This document shows positions 27,139 to 34,218 of a stretch of DNA of 64,000 nt, piece by piece. The translations under genes and the position numbers were made by a program. Origin of the DNA: Bog-756 sp963812525 (GTDB lineage Bacteria; Actinomycetota; Acidimicrobiia; Acidimicrobiales; RAAP-2); the NCBI GenBank assembly GCA_963812525.1, contig CAWEVL010000011.1, positions 310,001 to 374,000 of the forward strand, read 5' to 3'. The stretch's first letter is position 1, and each line of letters starts with the position of its first letter. Under the pieces are notes generated by a model. The model had not been told where the DNA came from, did no database searches, and saw only the letters and a list, made by a program, of their open reading frames with translations.

Positions 27139-27732
27139 GTGCCGGTGAGCGACGGCATCGTCGGGCCCATTCCCGAAGGCCGCGACCCTGACGCCTACGA
27201 CCGGCTCCGCCGCCGGGTGCTGTGGTCGATGCCCACCGGGCTGTTCGTGCTCGGCAGCCGCGTCGGGGAGCGCCGGAACCTCATGACGGCCAACTGGGTG
27301 ATGCAGGTGGCCACCACCCCCAAACTGGTGGCGGCGTCCGTGGAGCGGGAGTCGGTCACCGGTGCGCTGATCGCCGAGGGTGGTGGGTTCTCCGTCAGCC
27401 TCCTGTCCCGGGCCGACCGCGCCGTGGTCCGACGGTTCGTCAAACCGGTGGAGGACGTGGTCGTGGGCCCGTCGGGCGTGGCCCTCGCCATGCAGGGGGA
27501 GCCGGTGCACGAGGTCGCGGGCGGCCTGCCCTGTCTGGCTGCGGCGGTGGCCTGGCTGTCCTGCCGGGTGCGGCACACCCTGGACGCCGGGGCTGCGGAC
27601 GGTGCCGCACCGGCCAGCCATGTGCTGTTCGTCGGCGAGGTGGTCGACGCGGGCGAACTGGCCGCCGAACCCACCGCCGACCACCCGGGGCTGCTCCGGA
27701 TGGAGGACACCCGCATGAACTACGGCGGTTGA
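27139..27732 (+). CDS. Flavin reductase-like domain protein
   Basis: A 197-aa FMN-binding split-barrel protein. Key segments are MPTGLFVLGSRVGERRNLMTANWVMQVA and PKLVAASVERES, followed by SVSLLSRADRAVVRRFV, as in flavin reductases that supply reduced flavin to monooxygenases. The partner is not visible nearby. The start is GTG at 27139 or 27145, 51 bases after the lipoprotein stop. Confidence 0.85.
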   Translation: MPVSDGIVGPIPEGRDPDAYDRLRRRVLWSMPTGLFVLGSRVGERRNLMTANWVMQVATTPKLVAASVERESVTGALIAEGGGFSVSLLSRADRAVVRRFVKPVEDVVVGPSGVALAMQGEPVHEVAGGLPCLAAAVAWLSCRVRHTLDAGAADGAAPASHVLFVGEVVDAGELAAEPTADHPGLLRMEDTRMNYGG

Positions 27733-27763
27733 GCCCCTCGCCGCCTCGCAGTTTCGGAGGGGC
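27733..27763. terminator. Possible bidirectional terminator hairpin
   Basis: GCCCCTC (27733-27739) pairs with GAGGGGC (27757-27763) across a 17-base loop, between two convergent stops. There is no long T-tract, so efficiency is uncertain. Confidence 0.35.
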
Positions 27764-27768
27764 CCTCC

Positions 27769-28005
27769 TCAGTCCGGGCCGCCGGCCGGGGCCGGCCGAA
27801 GGTCGACGCGCAGGGTGAGCACCCCGTCCTCGATGGCGGCGTCGGCGTCGCCCAGCATGGCAAAGTCCATGAAGTCGGCCTGGGCCTGCTGCTTGAAGCG
27901 CTCCCGATCCGGCCCCTCGATCGGCGGAAGTCCCCGGGACCGGACGGCATCGGCCCTGGCCCGGAAGCGTTCCACCATGGCCTGAGGGTCGAATTGGTCG
28001 GGCAT
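27769..28005 (-). CDS. Small conserved hypothetical protein, 78 aa
   Basis: MPDQFDPQAMVERFRARAD at the start, then ERFKQQAQADFMDFAMLGDA and a beta-rich end (GVLTLRVDLRP). It is small, soluble and acidic, and I do not recognise a named family. The ATG at 28005 is supported by a TACCAT -10 box six bases upstream. It is divergent from the zinc-ribbon gene at 28145. Confidence 0.7.
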   Translation of the reverse strand: MPDQFDPQAMVERFRARADAVRSRGLPPIEGPDRERFKQQAQADFMDFAMLGDADAAIEDGVLTLRVDLRPAPAGGPD

Positions 28006-28011
28006 GTCCCG

Positions 28012-28017
28012 ATGGTA
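28012..28017 (-). promoter_or_regulatory. -10 box (TACCAT), leaderless type
   Basis: TACCAT on the minus strand, six bases before the ATG at 28005. Confidence 0.5.
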
Positions 28018-28057
28018 CCGGCCGTTCCGGTGCGCCACGACTGGGGGCACCTCGCAC

Positions 28058-28089
28058 TACACTGGCTGCATTGGTGATCGGTGATCACC
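28058..28089 (+). promoter_or_regulatory. Promoter and palindrome upstream of the zinc-ribbon gene
   Basis: TACACT (28058-28063) is a good -10 box, giving a leader of about 75 nt. Just after the predicted start of transcription lies the perfect palindrome GGTGATCACC (28080-28089), preceded by another GGTGATC half. It is a candidate operator. Confidence 0.4.
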
Positions 28090-28144
28090 CCGGGTTCGCT
28101 GTGTCGGGGGAATGCCACCGCTGGTGGGGCAAGGAGTTGTTTCC

Positions 28145-28354
28145 GTGAAGAAGGGACGCCATCGCCGCTTCGAAGAGGCGCGCAGCTTGAAGCGTTCGGT
28201 AGCGACCGCCAACCGTCGCTGCCCCGAGTGCGGAGCGGAACCCGACGACAAGCACGCGTCGTGGTGCCTGGCCACCGAGGACGACTACGACGAGATCCTG
28301 GGCACCGCGCCGAAGGACCCGTCCTTCGCCGACGACGACCCTCTGGCCGAATAG
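28145..28354 (+). CDS. Small zinc-ribbon-like protein, 69 aa
   Basis: A basic N-terminus (KKGRHRRFEEARSLKR), then Cys26-x2-Cys29 (CPECG), His37 and Cys41, which together could bind one zinc. The C-terminus is acidic (EDDYDEILG...DDDPLAE). The GTG start follows AAGGAG (28131-28136) by eight bases, an unusually good ribosome binding site for this window. It may bind nucleic acid, but no specific function can be given. Confidence 0.72.
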   Translation: MKKGRHRRFEEARSLKRSVATANRRCPECGAEPDDKHASWCLATEDDYDEILGTAPKDPSFADDDPLAE

Positions 28355-28372
28355 CCCGACCCGCCGGGTTGC

Positions 28373-28460
28373 GCGACGGTCAGCGTCGCACGGTGGGATG
28401 CGCGACGGTCAGCGTCGCACGGTGGGATGGGCGCGACGGTCAGCGTCGCACGGTGGGATG
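28373..28460. repeat. Three tandem hairpin-forming repeats
   Basis: Three copies of a 27-base unit begin at 28373, 28402 and 28433. Each contains GCGACGGTCAGCGTCGC, a 6-bp perfect stem (GCGACG/CGTCGC) with a GTCAG loop, followed by ACGGTGGGAT. The array sits after the zinc-ribbon stop. Its third copy overlaps the 3' end of the convergent cysteine-cluster gene. It may act in termination or RNA stability. Confidence 0.85.
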
Positions 28461-29189
28461 GGGCAGCAGCGTGACCGGGGCGCGTGGTGCGGTCCGCTCG
28501 TCGAGATACGCGGCCAGCCGTTTGTACACCTTCTTGCCGGCCATGGTCTCGAGCTCGGTGCGCATGCTGACGTACACCGGTTCGCGGCCGACGAACGCCG
28601 CCGGGTCCTCGGTGCACCACCAGTGGAACTCCTCGCCCCCCTCGCCCCAGTGGCGGCGGTCCCACTGGCGGACCACCGAGGTCACCCGACCGTCCACCGA
28701 CGTCTCGTCCTCACGGCGTAGCGGGAGCTGCCAGCACACCTCCGGTTTGAGCTCCACGTGGCTCCGCCCTTGGGCCTCGGCGGCCTTGTGGAGCGCACAC
28801 CCCGGTCCGGCGGCGAACCCCGGCCGGTTGAGAAAGATGCAGGCACCGTCGACCAGCCGGGTCCCCAGGTCCCCGTCGGCCAACTGCTTCACGACGCCCT
28901 TCTGCCCCTGTTTGTGGAACTGCCACAGGTCCGGGGTGAGCTCGGCGGCGGCCCGCTCGACCTTCCTGGCGTCCTTCTTGCCGGTGAAGTGGGCCCCGTA
29001 GGAGCAGCAGCCTTGGACCAGTTCGGGAGTCGGCCCGGTCAGCACCCCCTGGCACCCCTGGCCGAAGATGCACATCCAGGCGCTGGCCAGGAAGGTCACG
29101 TCGAACAGCCAGGTGCGCTCCTCGTCCGGGTCGTCGAAGCTGACCCACTCGTGCGACTCGGCCGGTATCTGCTTGTGGGAAGGCGACAC
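28440..29189 (-). CDS. Cysteine-cluster protein (YkgJ/DUF3109-like), putative Fe-S or Zn binding
   Basis: 249 aa with eight cysteines at residues 40, 46, 61, 62, 117, 131, 152 and 192, arranged as MCIFGQGCQGV, GCCSYGAHF, ACIFLNRPG, GCALHKAA, KPEVCWQLPLR and WWCTEDP. The spacing and the KPxxCxxxP element resemble YkgJ/DUF3109 cysteine-cluster proteins, which are thought to bind a metal or Fe-S cluster. No membrane segment. The GTG start at 29189 is only 18 bases from the ATG of the divergent nfuA-like gene, which suggests joint control and a link to Fe-S biology (inference). Confidence 0.75.
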   Translation of the reverse strand: MSPSHKQIPAESHEWVSFDDPDEERTWLFDVTFLASAWMCIFGQGCQGVLTGPTPELVQGCCSYGAHFTGKKDARKVERAAAELTPDLWQFHKQGQKGVVKQLADGDLGTRLVDGACIFLNRPGFAAGPGCALHKAAEAQGRSHVELKPEVCWQLPLRREDETSVDGRVTSVVRQWDRRHWGEGGEEFHWWCTEDPAAFVGREPVYVSMRTELETMAGKKVYKRLAAYLDERTAPRAPVTLLPHPTVRR

Positions 29190-29194
29190 TCCCT

Positions 29195-29200
29195 TATGAT
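29195..29200 (+). promoter_or_regulatory. -10 box (TATGAT) of the nfuA-like gene, leaderless type
   Basis: TATGAT is the best -10 match in the window and lies seven bases before the ATG at 29208, within an 18-base divergent gap. Confidence 0.6.
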
Positions 29201-29207
29201 GGCAGGC

Positions 29208-29864
29208 ATGAGCGAAGCCCGTGAGGACATCCACCCGGTGTTGACGATCAGCCCCGAGGCCCGGGCCACCGTGCTCGAGGTACTGGCCAGCGAGGCCGAG
29301 GCCGAGGCCCTCGCCCTGTGGCTCGAGATCAACGGCGAGAGCAACGGTGCCTACGCCTACGACATGTACTTCCAGGCGCTGGCCGACGCCGGTGCCGGCG
29401 ATGTCGTGCAGCACGACGACGACCTCCCGGTGGTGGTTCCGGAGGCCAGTGTGAACCGGCTGCAGGGGGCCACGCTGGACTACGTCACCGACGAGTCGGG
29501 TGAGGGTGGATTGGTCATCGTCAACCCGAACACACCTCCGGTGGCGACGTCGCCGGGACTGGCCTCCGGGCCCGAGGTGGACCTGTCCGACCCGCTGGCC
29601 CAGCGGGTCGTGTTGGTCCTCGAGGAGCAGGTCAACCCCAGCATCGCCGCCCATGGTGGCCGTGCCGATCTGGTGGCCGTTGAGGAGGCCTCGGTCTACC
29701 TCCGCCTGAGCGGGGGGTGCCAGGGGTGCGGCATGGCCAAGGCCACGCTGTCCCAGGGCATCGAAGTGATCCTCCGGGAGGCCATTCCCGAGCTGGTGAA
29801 CATCGTGGACGTCACCGACCACGCCGACGGTACCAACCCCTACTACGAGCCGGCCCACAGCTGA
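29208..29864 (+). CDS. nfuA: NfuA-like Fe-S cluster carrier (HesB/IscA-like plus NifU domain)
   Basis: 218 aa. An N-terminal IscA-like domain (residues ~12-105: ISPEARATVLEVL, ALWLEINGESNGAY, LDYVTDE) lacks the IscA cysteines, as in NfuA. A C-terminal NifU domain (~130-205) carries the cluster-binding CxxC at Cys171 and Cys174 (GGCQGCGMA). It would deliver 4Fe-4S clusters to target enzymes. It stands alone, divergent from the cysteine-cluster protein. Confidence 0.88.
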   Translation: MSEAREDIHPVLTISPEARATVLEVLASEAEAEALALWLEINGESNGAYAYDMYFQALADAGAGDVVQHDDDLPVVVPEASVNRLQGATLDYVTDESGEGGLVIVNPNTPPVATSPGLASGPEVDLSDPLAQRVVLVLEEQVNPSIAAHGGRADLVAVEEASVYLRLSGGCQGCGMAKATLSQGIEVILREAIPELVNIVDVTDHADGTNPYYEPAHS

Positions 29865-29966
29865 CCTCGTGGCCGGGTGAGCGGCCCGGCCCGCTCGTCA
29901 CAGGGGACCGCCGGGCCGCCGGGAGGTACCGGGCCATCCCGGTCGGTCAACACGGAGCCCGCCCCG

Positions 29967-30004
29967 GCATGATGCTCATTCCGAGCATGCCGGTCCAGTA
30001 CCTT
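29967..30004 (+). promoter_or_regulatory. Promoter of the A24 peptidase with an inverted repeat
   Basis: TACCTT (29999-30004) lies seven bases before the GTG at 30012, again predicting a leaderless mRNA. An imperfect inverted repeat, GCAT-GAT-GCTC with GAGCATGC (29967-29990), covers the -35 area and may be an operator. Confidence 0.4.
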
Positions 30005-30011
30005 TCCTGAC

Positions 30012-30875
30012 GTGGACACACTCCTGGTCGCCGGCACCACAGTCGCCGGGCTCGTGTTCGGCGCGGTGCTCGACCCCCTGGGCCAGCGGGAGGCCGAGCG
30101 CAGCCGCATGGAGGACGAGCGCCGCCGGGCCGAGCGCCTCGAAGGGGCCGCACCTGAACACGGCGGTGGCGCGACGGCGGAACCGCACTCGGCCATCGAG
30201 CACTTCGAGGACTCGGTCGAGCACGCCCTCTCGGCGGCCGATGCCGACGACTCCGACGATCCCACTCCCGAGGACCGCACCGTGGCCAACCTGGTGCCGG
30301 CGGGGGCGGTGCCGGTCCGGACGGCGCTGGCCACCGCCATCACCGGGGTCCTGTTCGGGGCGGCCGCCGACCACTTCGGACGGGACCTCGCCCTCGCCCC
30401 CTTCTGCGTCTTCCTGGCCCTGCTGGTGGTGGTCTCGATGACCGACCTGACCCACCGACTGGTGCCGAGGCGACTCATCTACGGGGCGCTGGCCCTCATC
30501 GTGCCGTTGCTGGTGGCCGCATCGGCGGTGGACCACACCTGGCACAGCCTGACCGGCTCCCTCATCGGAGGAGCGGTGGCCTTCGGGCTGTTCTTCGCCG
30601 TCTGGTGGTTCATCCCCCGGGGGATGGGATTCGGGGACGTGCGCCTGGCCGGGGCCATCGGGTTCACCACCGGCTGGCTCAGCCTGCTCCACGCCTATGT
30701 GGCCTTCCTGGCCGGATTCCTGGTCGGGATGGTGTTCGGTCTGATCCTGATGGTGATCTCCTCGGCGGGACGGAAGACCCGCATCCCGTTCGCCCCGTCG
30801 CTGGCGGTGGGCGCGGCGATCGCCGTCTTCTGGGGAGCCCCGATCGCCCAGGGTCTGTTCCACCCGGGATCCTGA
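30012..30875 (+). CDS. A24 family prepilin-type peptidase
   Basis: 287 aa, integral membrane aspartyl peptidase. The two catalytic Asp are in VSMTDLTHRLVPRRLIYG and GMGFGDVRLAGA. About seven hydrophobic segments follow residue 95. The usual N-terminal cytoplasmic domain with CxxC pairs is missing. Instead, one membrane segment is followed by a charged, Glu/Asp-rich stretch (residues ~25-90). The enzyme would process type IV pilin-like prepilins, but no pilus genes are present here. Confidence 0.85.
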   Translation: MDTLLVAGTTVAGLVFGAVLDPLGQREAERSRMEDERRRAERLEGAAPEHGGGATAEPHSAIEHFEDSVEHALSAADADDSDDPTPEDRTVANLVPAGAVPVRTALATAITGVLFGAAADHFGRDLALAPFCVFLALLVVVSMTDLTHRLVPRRLIYGALALIVPLLVAASAVDHTWHSLTGSLIGGAVAFGLFFAVWWFIPRGMGFGDVRLAGAIGFTTGWLSLLHAYVAFLAGFLVGMVFGLILMVISSAGRKTRIPFAPSLAVGAAIAVFWGAPIAQGLFHPGS

Positions 30876-30930
30876 GCCGGTGCGGCCGTTCCGGACGTTC
30901 CCGTCGGCCGGGCACGGTCGGACCCCCGAG

Positions 30931-30936
30931 TAGGTT
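30931..30936 (+). promoter_or_regulatory. -10 box (TAGGTT) of the aro operon, leaderless type
   Basis: TAGGTT, seven bases before the aroC ATG. The predicted promoter of the aroC-aroK-aroB-aroQ-peptidase-efp operon. Confidence 0.5.
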
Positions 30937-30943
30937 TGCCTGA

Positions 30944-32170
30944 ATGCTCCGCTACCTGACCGCCGGCGAATCGCACGGACGCGCCCTCGTGGTCATCGTG
31001 GAGGGCATGCCGGCCGGCCTGCTGGTCACGGTGGAGGACGTTCAGCGCGGTCTGGCCCGGCGCCGCCTGGGGTTCGGACGCGGTCCCCGGATGCGGTTCG
31101 AGGCCGACGAGGTGAGCCTGGTGGGTGGGATCCGTCACGGCCGGACGCTCGGCTCGCCGGTCGCCATCGAGATCGCCAACACCGAGTGGCCCAAGTGGGA
31201 GACGGAGATGTCGCCCGGCCCCGGGCTGCCCGGCAAGGTCCTGACTCAGCCCCGGCCCGGTCACGCCGACCTGTCGGGCATGCTCAAGTACGGGCTGGAC
31301 GATGCCCGGGACGTGCTGGAACGGGCCTCGGCCCGTGAGACGGCGGCCCGAGTGGCGGCGGGGACACTGGCCAAACTGCTCCTGCAGCAGATCGGGATCG
31401 ACGTCCTCAGCCACGTGGTCCAGCTGGGACCGGAACGGTCCGAGCCGCGGGGTCTCCCCACCGTCCAGGAGCTGCTGGCCGTCGACAGCTCCCAGGTCCG
31501 CTGCGCGGACCCCGAAGCCGAAGCCCGCATGGTGGCTGCGGTGAAGGCGGCGGCCAAGGCCGGCGACTCGCTCGGGGGGGTGGCCGAGGTGATCGCCTAC
31601 GGGGTGCCGGTGGGCCTGGGCAGCCACGTGCACTGGGACCGGAAGCTCGACGCCCTGTTGGCCCAGGCCCTCATGAGCATCCAGGCGGTGAAGGCGGTGG
31701 AGCTCGGGGACGGCTTCGGCCTCGCCGGACAACGCGGCTCGGTGGCCCACGATGCCATCCGGATGGCCGGACCGGGTGACGGGGGCCGCGAGGGTGAGGG
31801 TGACCTGGCCGGCGGCTACGCCCGCGACACCCACCACGCGGGGGGTGTGGAAGGAGGCATCTCCACCGGCTCGCCCATCGTGGCCCGGGCCTCGATGAAG
31901 CCGTTGGCCACGCTCAACCGGCCCACCCTGGGGACGGTGGACGTCGTCACCAAGGAGTCGACGGTGTCGTTCAAGGAGCGGACCGATGTCACGGCCGTGC
32001 CGGCCATGGGGGTGGTGGCCGAGACGATGGTGGCGTTGGTGCTGGCCTCCGAGGCCCTGCGCAAGTTCGGGGGCGATTCGGTCCAGGAGTTCCGGCGCAA
32101 CCGCCTGGGCTACCTGGCCGCGCTGGGGGAGACGCCCTCCGCCGCCGCGCCGCCACCGAACGATGGTTGA
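30944..32170 (+). CDS. aroC: Chorismate synthase
   Basis: 408 aa; converts EPSP to chorismate using reduced FMN. Visible family segments: LTAGESHGRALVVIVEGMPAG at the N-terminus (first 20 residues shared), RGPRMRFEADEV in slightly varied form, GHADLSGMLKYG, RASARETAARVAAG, GGVEGGISTGSPI and ERTDVTAVPAMGVVAE. First gene of the shikimate operon. It overlaps aroK by eight bases. Confidence 0.97.
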   Translation: MLRYLTAGESHGRALVVIVEGMPAGLLVTVEDVQRGLARRRLGFGRGPRMRFEADEVSLVGGIRHGRTLGSPVAIEIANTEWPKWETEMSPGPGLPGKVLTQPRPGHADLSGMLKYGLDDARDVLERASARETAARVAAGTLAKLLLQQIGIDVLSHVVQLGPERSEPRGLPTVQELLAVDSSQVRCADPEAEARMVAAVKAAAKAGDSLGGVAEVIAYGVPVGLGSHVHWDRKLDALLAQALMSIQAVKAVELGDGFGLAGQRGSVAHDAIRMAGPGDGGREGEGDLAGGYARDTHHAGGVEGGISTGSPIVARASMKPLATLNRPTLGTVDVVTKESTVSFKERTDVTAVPAMGVVAETMVALVLASEALRKFGGDSVQEFRRNRLGYLAALGETPSAAAPPPNDG

Positions 32171-32690
32171 CCGCATCATCCTGGTGGGCATGATGGGGGT
32201 GGGGAAGACCACCGTGGGGCAGCGGCTGGCCGGTCGTCTCGGCTGGGGGTATCTCGACTCCGACGCCCAGGTCATGGCCGATACCGGGCACAGCGTGCCC
32301 GAGCTCTTCGCCCAGCAGGGTGAGGCGGCCTTCCGGGCCGAGGAGGAGCGGGTGCTGGCCGAGGCCCTGTCCGGTGGCCGACCCGTCGTGGTGTCGGCCG
32401 CCGGTGGCGTGGTGCTGTCGCCGGCCAACCGGGCCCTGCTGGCCCGCTCGGGTCGGGTGGTGTGGCTCCGGGCCGACCCTACGGTGCTGGCCGGTCGGGT
32501 CGGGGACGGAGAGGGTCGTCCGCTACTCGGTGACGACCCGGCCGCCGCCCTGGTCGACCTGGACCGGGTACGGCGTCCCCTGTACGAATCGGTGGCCGAC
32601 GTGGTGGTCGACGTCGACCACCTGACCCCCGACCAGGTGGTGGTCCAGGTGCTGGCCGGGACCGGGCTCGGGCCGGGTGGTCGGCCGTGA
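32163..32690 (+). CDS. aroK: Shikimate kinase
   Basis: 175 aa; phosphorylates shikimate at the 3-hydroxyl. P-loop GMMGVGKTTVG, shikimate-binding Asp in YLDSDAQV, the Arg in EAAFRAEEERVL, and a lid Arg in GEGRPLLG. The region AAGGVVLSPANR replaces the usual GGG of the family. The ATG start is inside the aroC end (eight-base overlap), and its stop overlaps the aroB GTG as GTGA. Confidence 0.94.
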   Translation: MVDRIILVGMMGVGKTTVGQRLAGRLGWGYLDSDAQVMADTGHSVPELFAQQGEAAFRAEEERVLAEALSGGRPVVVSAAGGVVLSPANRALLARSGRVVWLRADPTVLAGRVGDGEGRPLLGDDPAAALVDLDRVRRPLYESVADVVVDVDHLTPDQVVVQVLAGTGLGPGGRP

Positions 32691-33763
32691 GCACCGTCCC
32701 GGTCGAGTTGGGGGACCGGCGGTACGACGTGACGGTGGGCGGCGGCGCCCGCCACCACCTGGCCGGGGTGGTGGCGCGGCAGGTCCCCGGTGCGGCCCGG
32801 GCCGCCATCGTGACCCAGGCCGGGATCGGGGTGGAGGTCGACCCGGGCATCCCGTTCGAGCGGTTCCTGGTACCCGACGGCGAGACAGCCAAGTCACTGG
32901 CCGTCGTCGAGGACCTGTGCCGGTCCTTCGCCCGAGCCGGGATCGGCCGGTCCGACGTCATCGTGGCCGTGGGCGGGGGCGTGGTCACCGACCTGGCCGG
33001 CTTCGCGGCGGCCTCCTTCCACCGTGGGACGGCCTACGTCAACGTGGCCACCACCCTGCTGGGCCAGGTGGATGCCGCCGTGGGGGGCAAGACCGGGGTC
33101 AACCTGCCCGAGGGGAAGAACCTGGTCGGGGCGTTCTGGCAGCCCCGGGCCGTGCTGTGCGACACCGAGGTGCTGGCCACCCTCCCGCCCCGGGAGTGGG
33201 CGTCCGGCCGCGGGGAGATGGCCAAGTACGCCTTCCTGGGAGGCGTGATCGAACCCGGGGCCGACCCCGACGCCTCGTTGCTCGACCGGCCGCTGGACGA
33301 GCAGGTGGCGAGGTGCGTGGCCATCAAGGCCGAGGTGGTGGCCTCCGACGAGCGGGAGGGCGACCGACGCATGCTCCTCAACTACGGCCACACCCTGGCC
33401 CACGCCCTCGAGGCCGCGGCTTTCGATCCCGACGCCGGCTGGGACCTGCGGCACGGGGAGGCGGTGGCCGTGGGCCTGGTGTTCGCCGGACAGCTGGCCC
33501 GCCGCCTGGGTCGGATCGATGACCGTCGAGAGGAGCTGCACCGGTTGGTCGTCGGGGGGTTCGACCTCTCGCCCCTGCTGCCCCACAACGCCGACCCCGA
33601 GCACCTGGTCTCCTTCATGTCCCGCGACAAGAAGGCCCGTCACGACCTGACCTTCGTGCTCGACGGGCCCGGCGGCGTCGAGGTGGTGCATGGCGTGGAC
33701 CGGGCCGAGGTGGTCGCTACCCTGGCAGCCATGGATCGAACCGGGCCGGACGGCCGAGCATGA
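32687..33763 (+). CDS. aroB: 3-Dehydroquinate synthase
   Basis: 358 aa; NAD- and metal-dependent cyclisation of DAHP. Motifs: VAVGGGVVTDLAGFAAA, TTLLGQVDAAVGGKTGVN, GEMAKYAFLGG, and metal-ligand His residues in LLNYGHTLAHALE and LRHGEAVAVGL. Translationally coupled on both sides (GTGA with aroK, ATGA with aroQ). Confidence 0.96.
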   Translation: MSTVPVELGDRRYDVTVGGGARHHLAGVVARQVPGAARAAIVTQAGIGVEVDPGIPFERFLVPDGETAKSLAVVEDLCRSFARAGIGRSDVIVAVGGGVVTDLAGFAAASFHRGTAYVNVATTLLGQVDAAVGGKTGVNLPEGKNLVGAFWQPRAVLCDTEVLATLPPREWASGRGEMAKYAFLGGVIEPGADPDASLLDRPLDEQVARCVAIKAEVVASDEREGDRRMLLNYGHTLAHALEAAAFDPDAGWDLRHGEAVAVGLVFAGQLARRLGRIDDRREELHRLVVGGFDLSPLLPHNADPEHLVSFMSRDKKARHDLTFVLDGPGGVEVVHGVDRAEVVATLAAMDRTGPDGRA

Positions 33764-34218
33764 ACGGTGACCGTGTGATCGTCCTGCTGTCGGGACCCAA
33801 CCTCGACCTGCTGGGCGAGCGGGAGCCCGAGGTCTACGGCACGGCCACCCTGGACGACCACGTGGCCATGTCGACCGCCGTGGCCGCCGGGCTGGGTTAC
33901 GTCGTCGAGCACCACCAGACCAACCACGAGGGCGAACTGGTCGAGGCGGTGCACGCCGCCCGAGGTCGGGCCGACGCCATCATCATCAACGCCGGTGCCC
34001 TCTCCCACACCTCGTGGTCCCTGCACGACGCGCTGGCCGCCTTCGGCGGGGTGGTCGTCGAGCTGCACCTGTCCAACCCGGCAGCCCGGGAGCCGTTCCG
34101 ACACACTTCGGTCATCGCCCCGGTGGCCGACGGCTGCATCGCCGGCTTCGGGGGGATCGGGTACGGACTGGCCGTCGACGCGGTGCACCGGCTCCTCACC
34201 GCGGCCTCGTCCGGATGA
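33760..34218 (+). CDS. aroQ: 3-Dehydroquinate dehydratase, type II
   Basis: 152 aa, the usual length of the dodecameric type II enzyme. The catalytic loop is LDLLGEREPEVYG (Arg and Tyr), and the catalytic His is in FRHTSVIAPVADG. The segment NAGALSHTSW varies from the common NPGAYTHTS. It is coupled to aroB and to the next peptidase gene by ATGA overlaps. Confidence 0.95.
   Translation: MNGDRVIVLLSGPNLDLLGEREPEVYGTATLDDHVAMSTAVAAGLGYVVEHHQTNHEGELVEAVHAARGRADAIIINAGALSHTSWSLHDALAAFGGVVVELHLSNPAAREPFRHTSVIAPVADGCIAGFGGIGYGLAVDAVHRLLTAASSG

Noticed and set aside
28285..28665. Minus-strand frame with a repeated HRATLTVA peptide
   Set aside because: The peptide repeat is produced by the tandem hairpin array and the end of the cysteine-cluster gene. 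No start signal or family.
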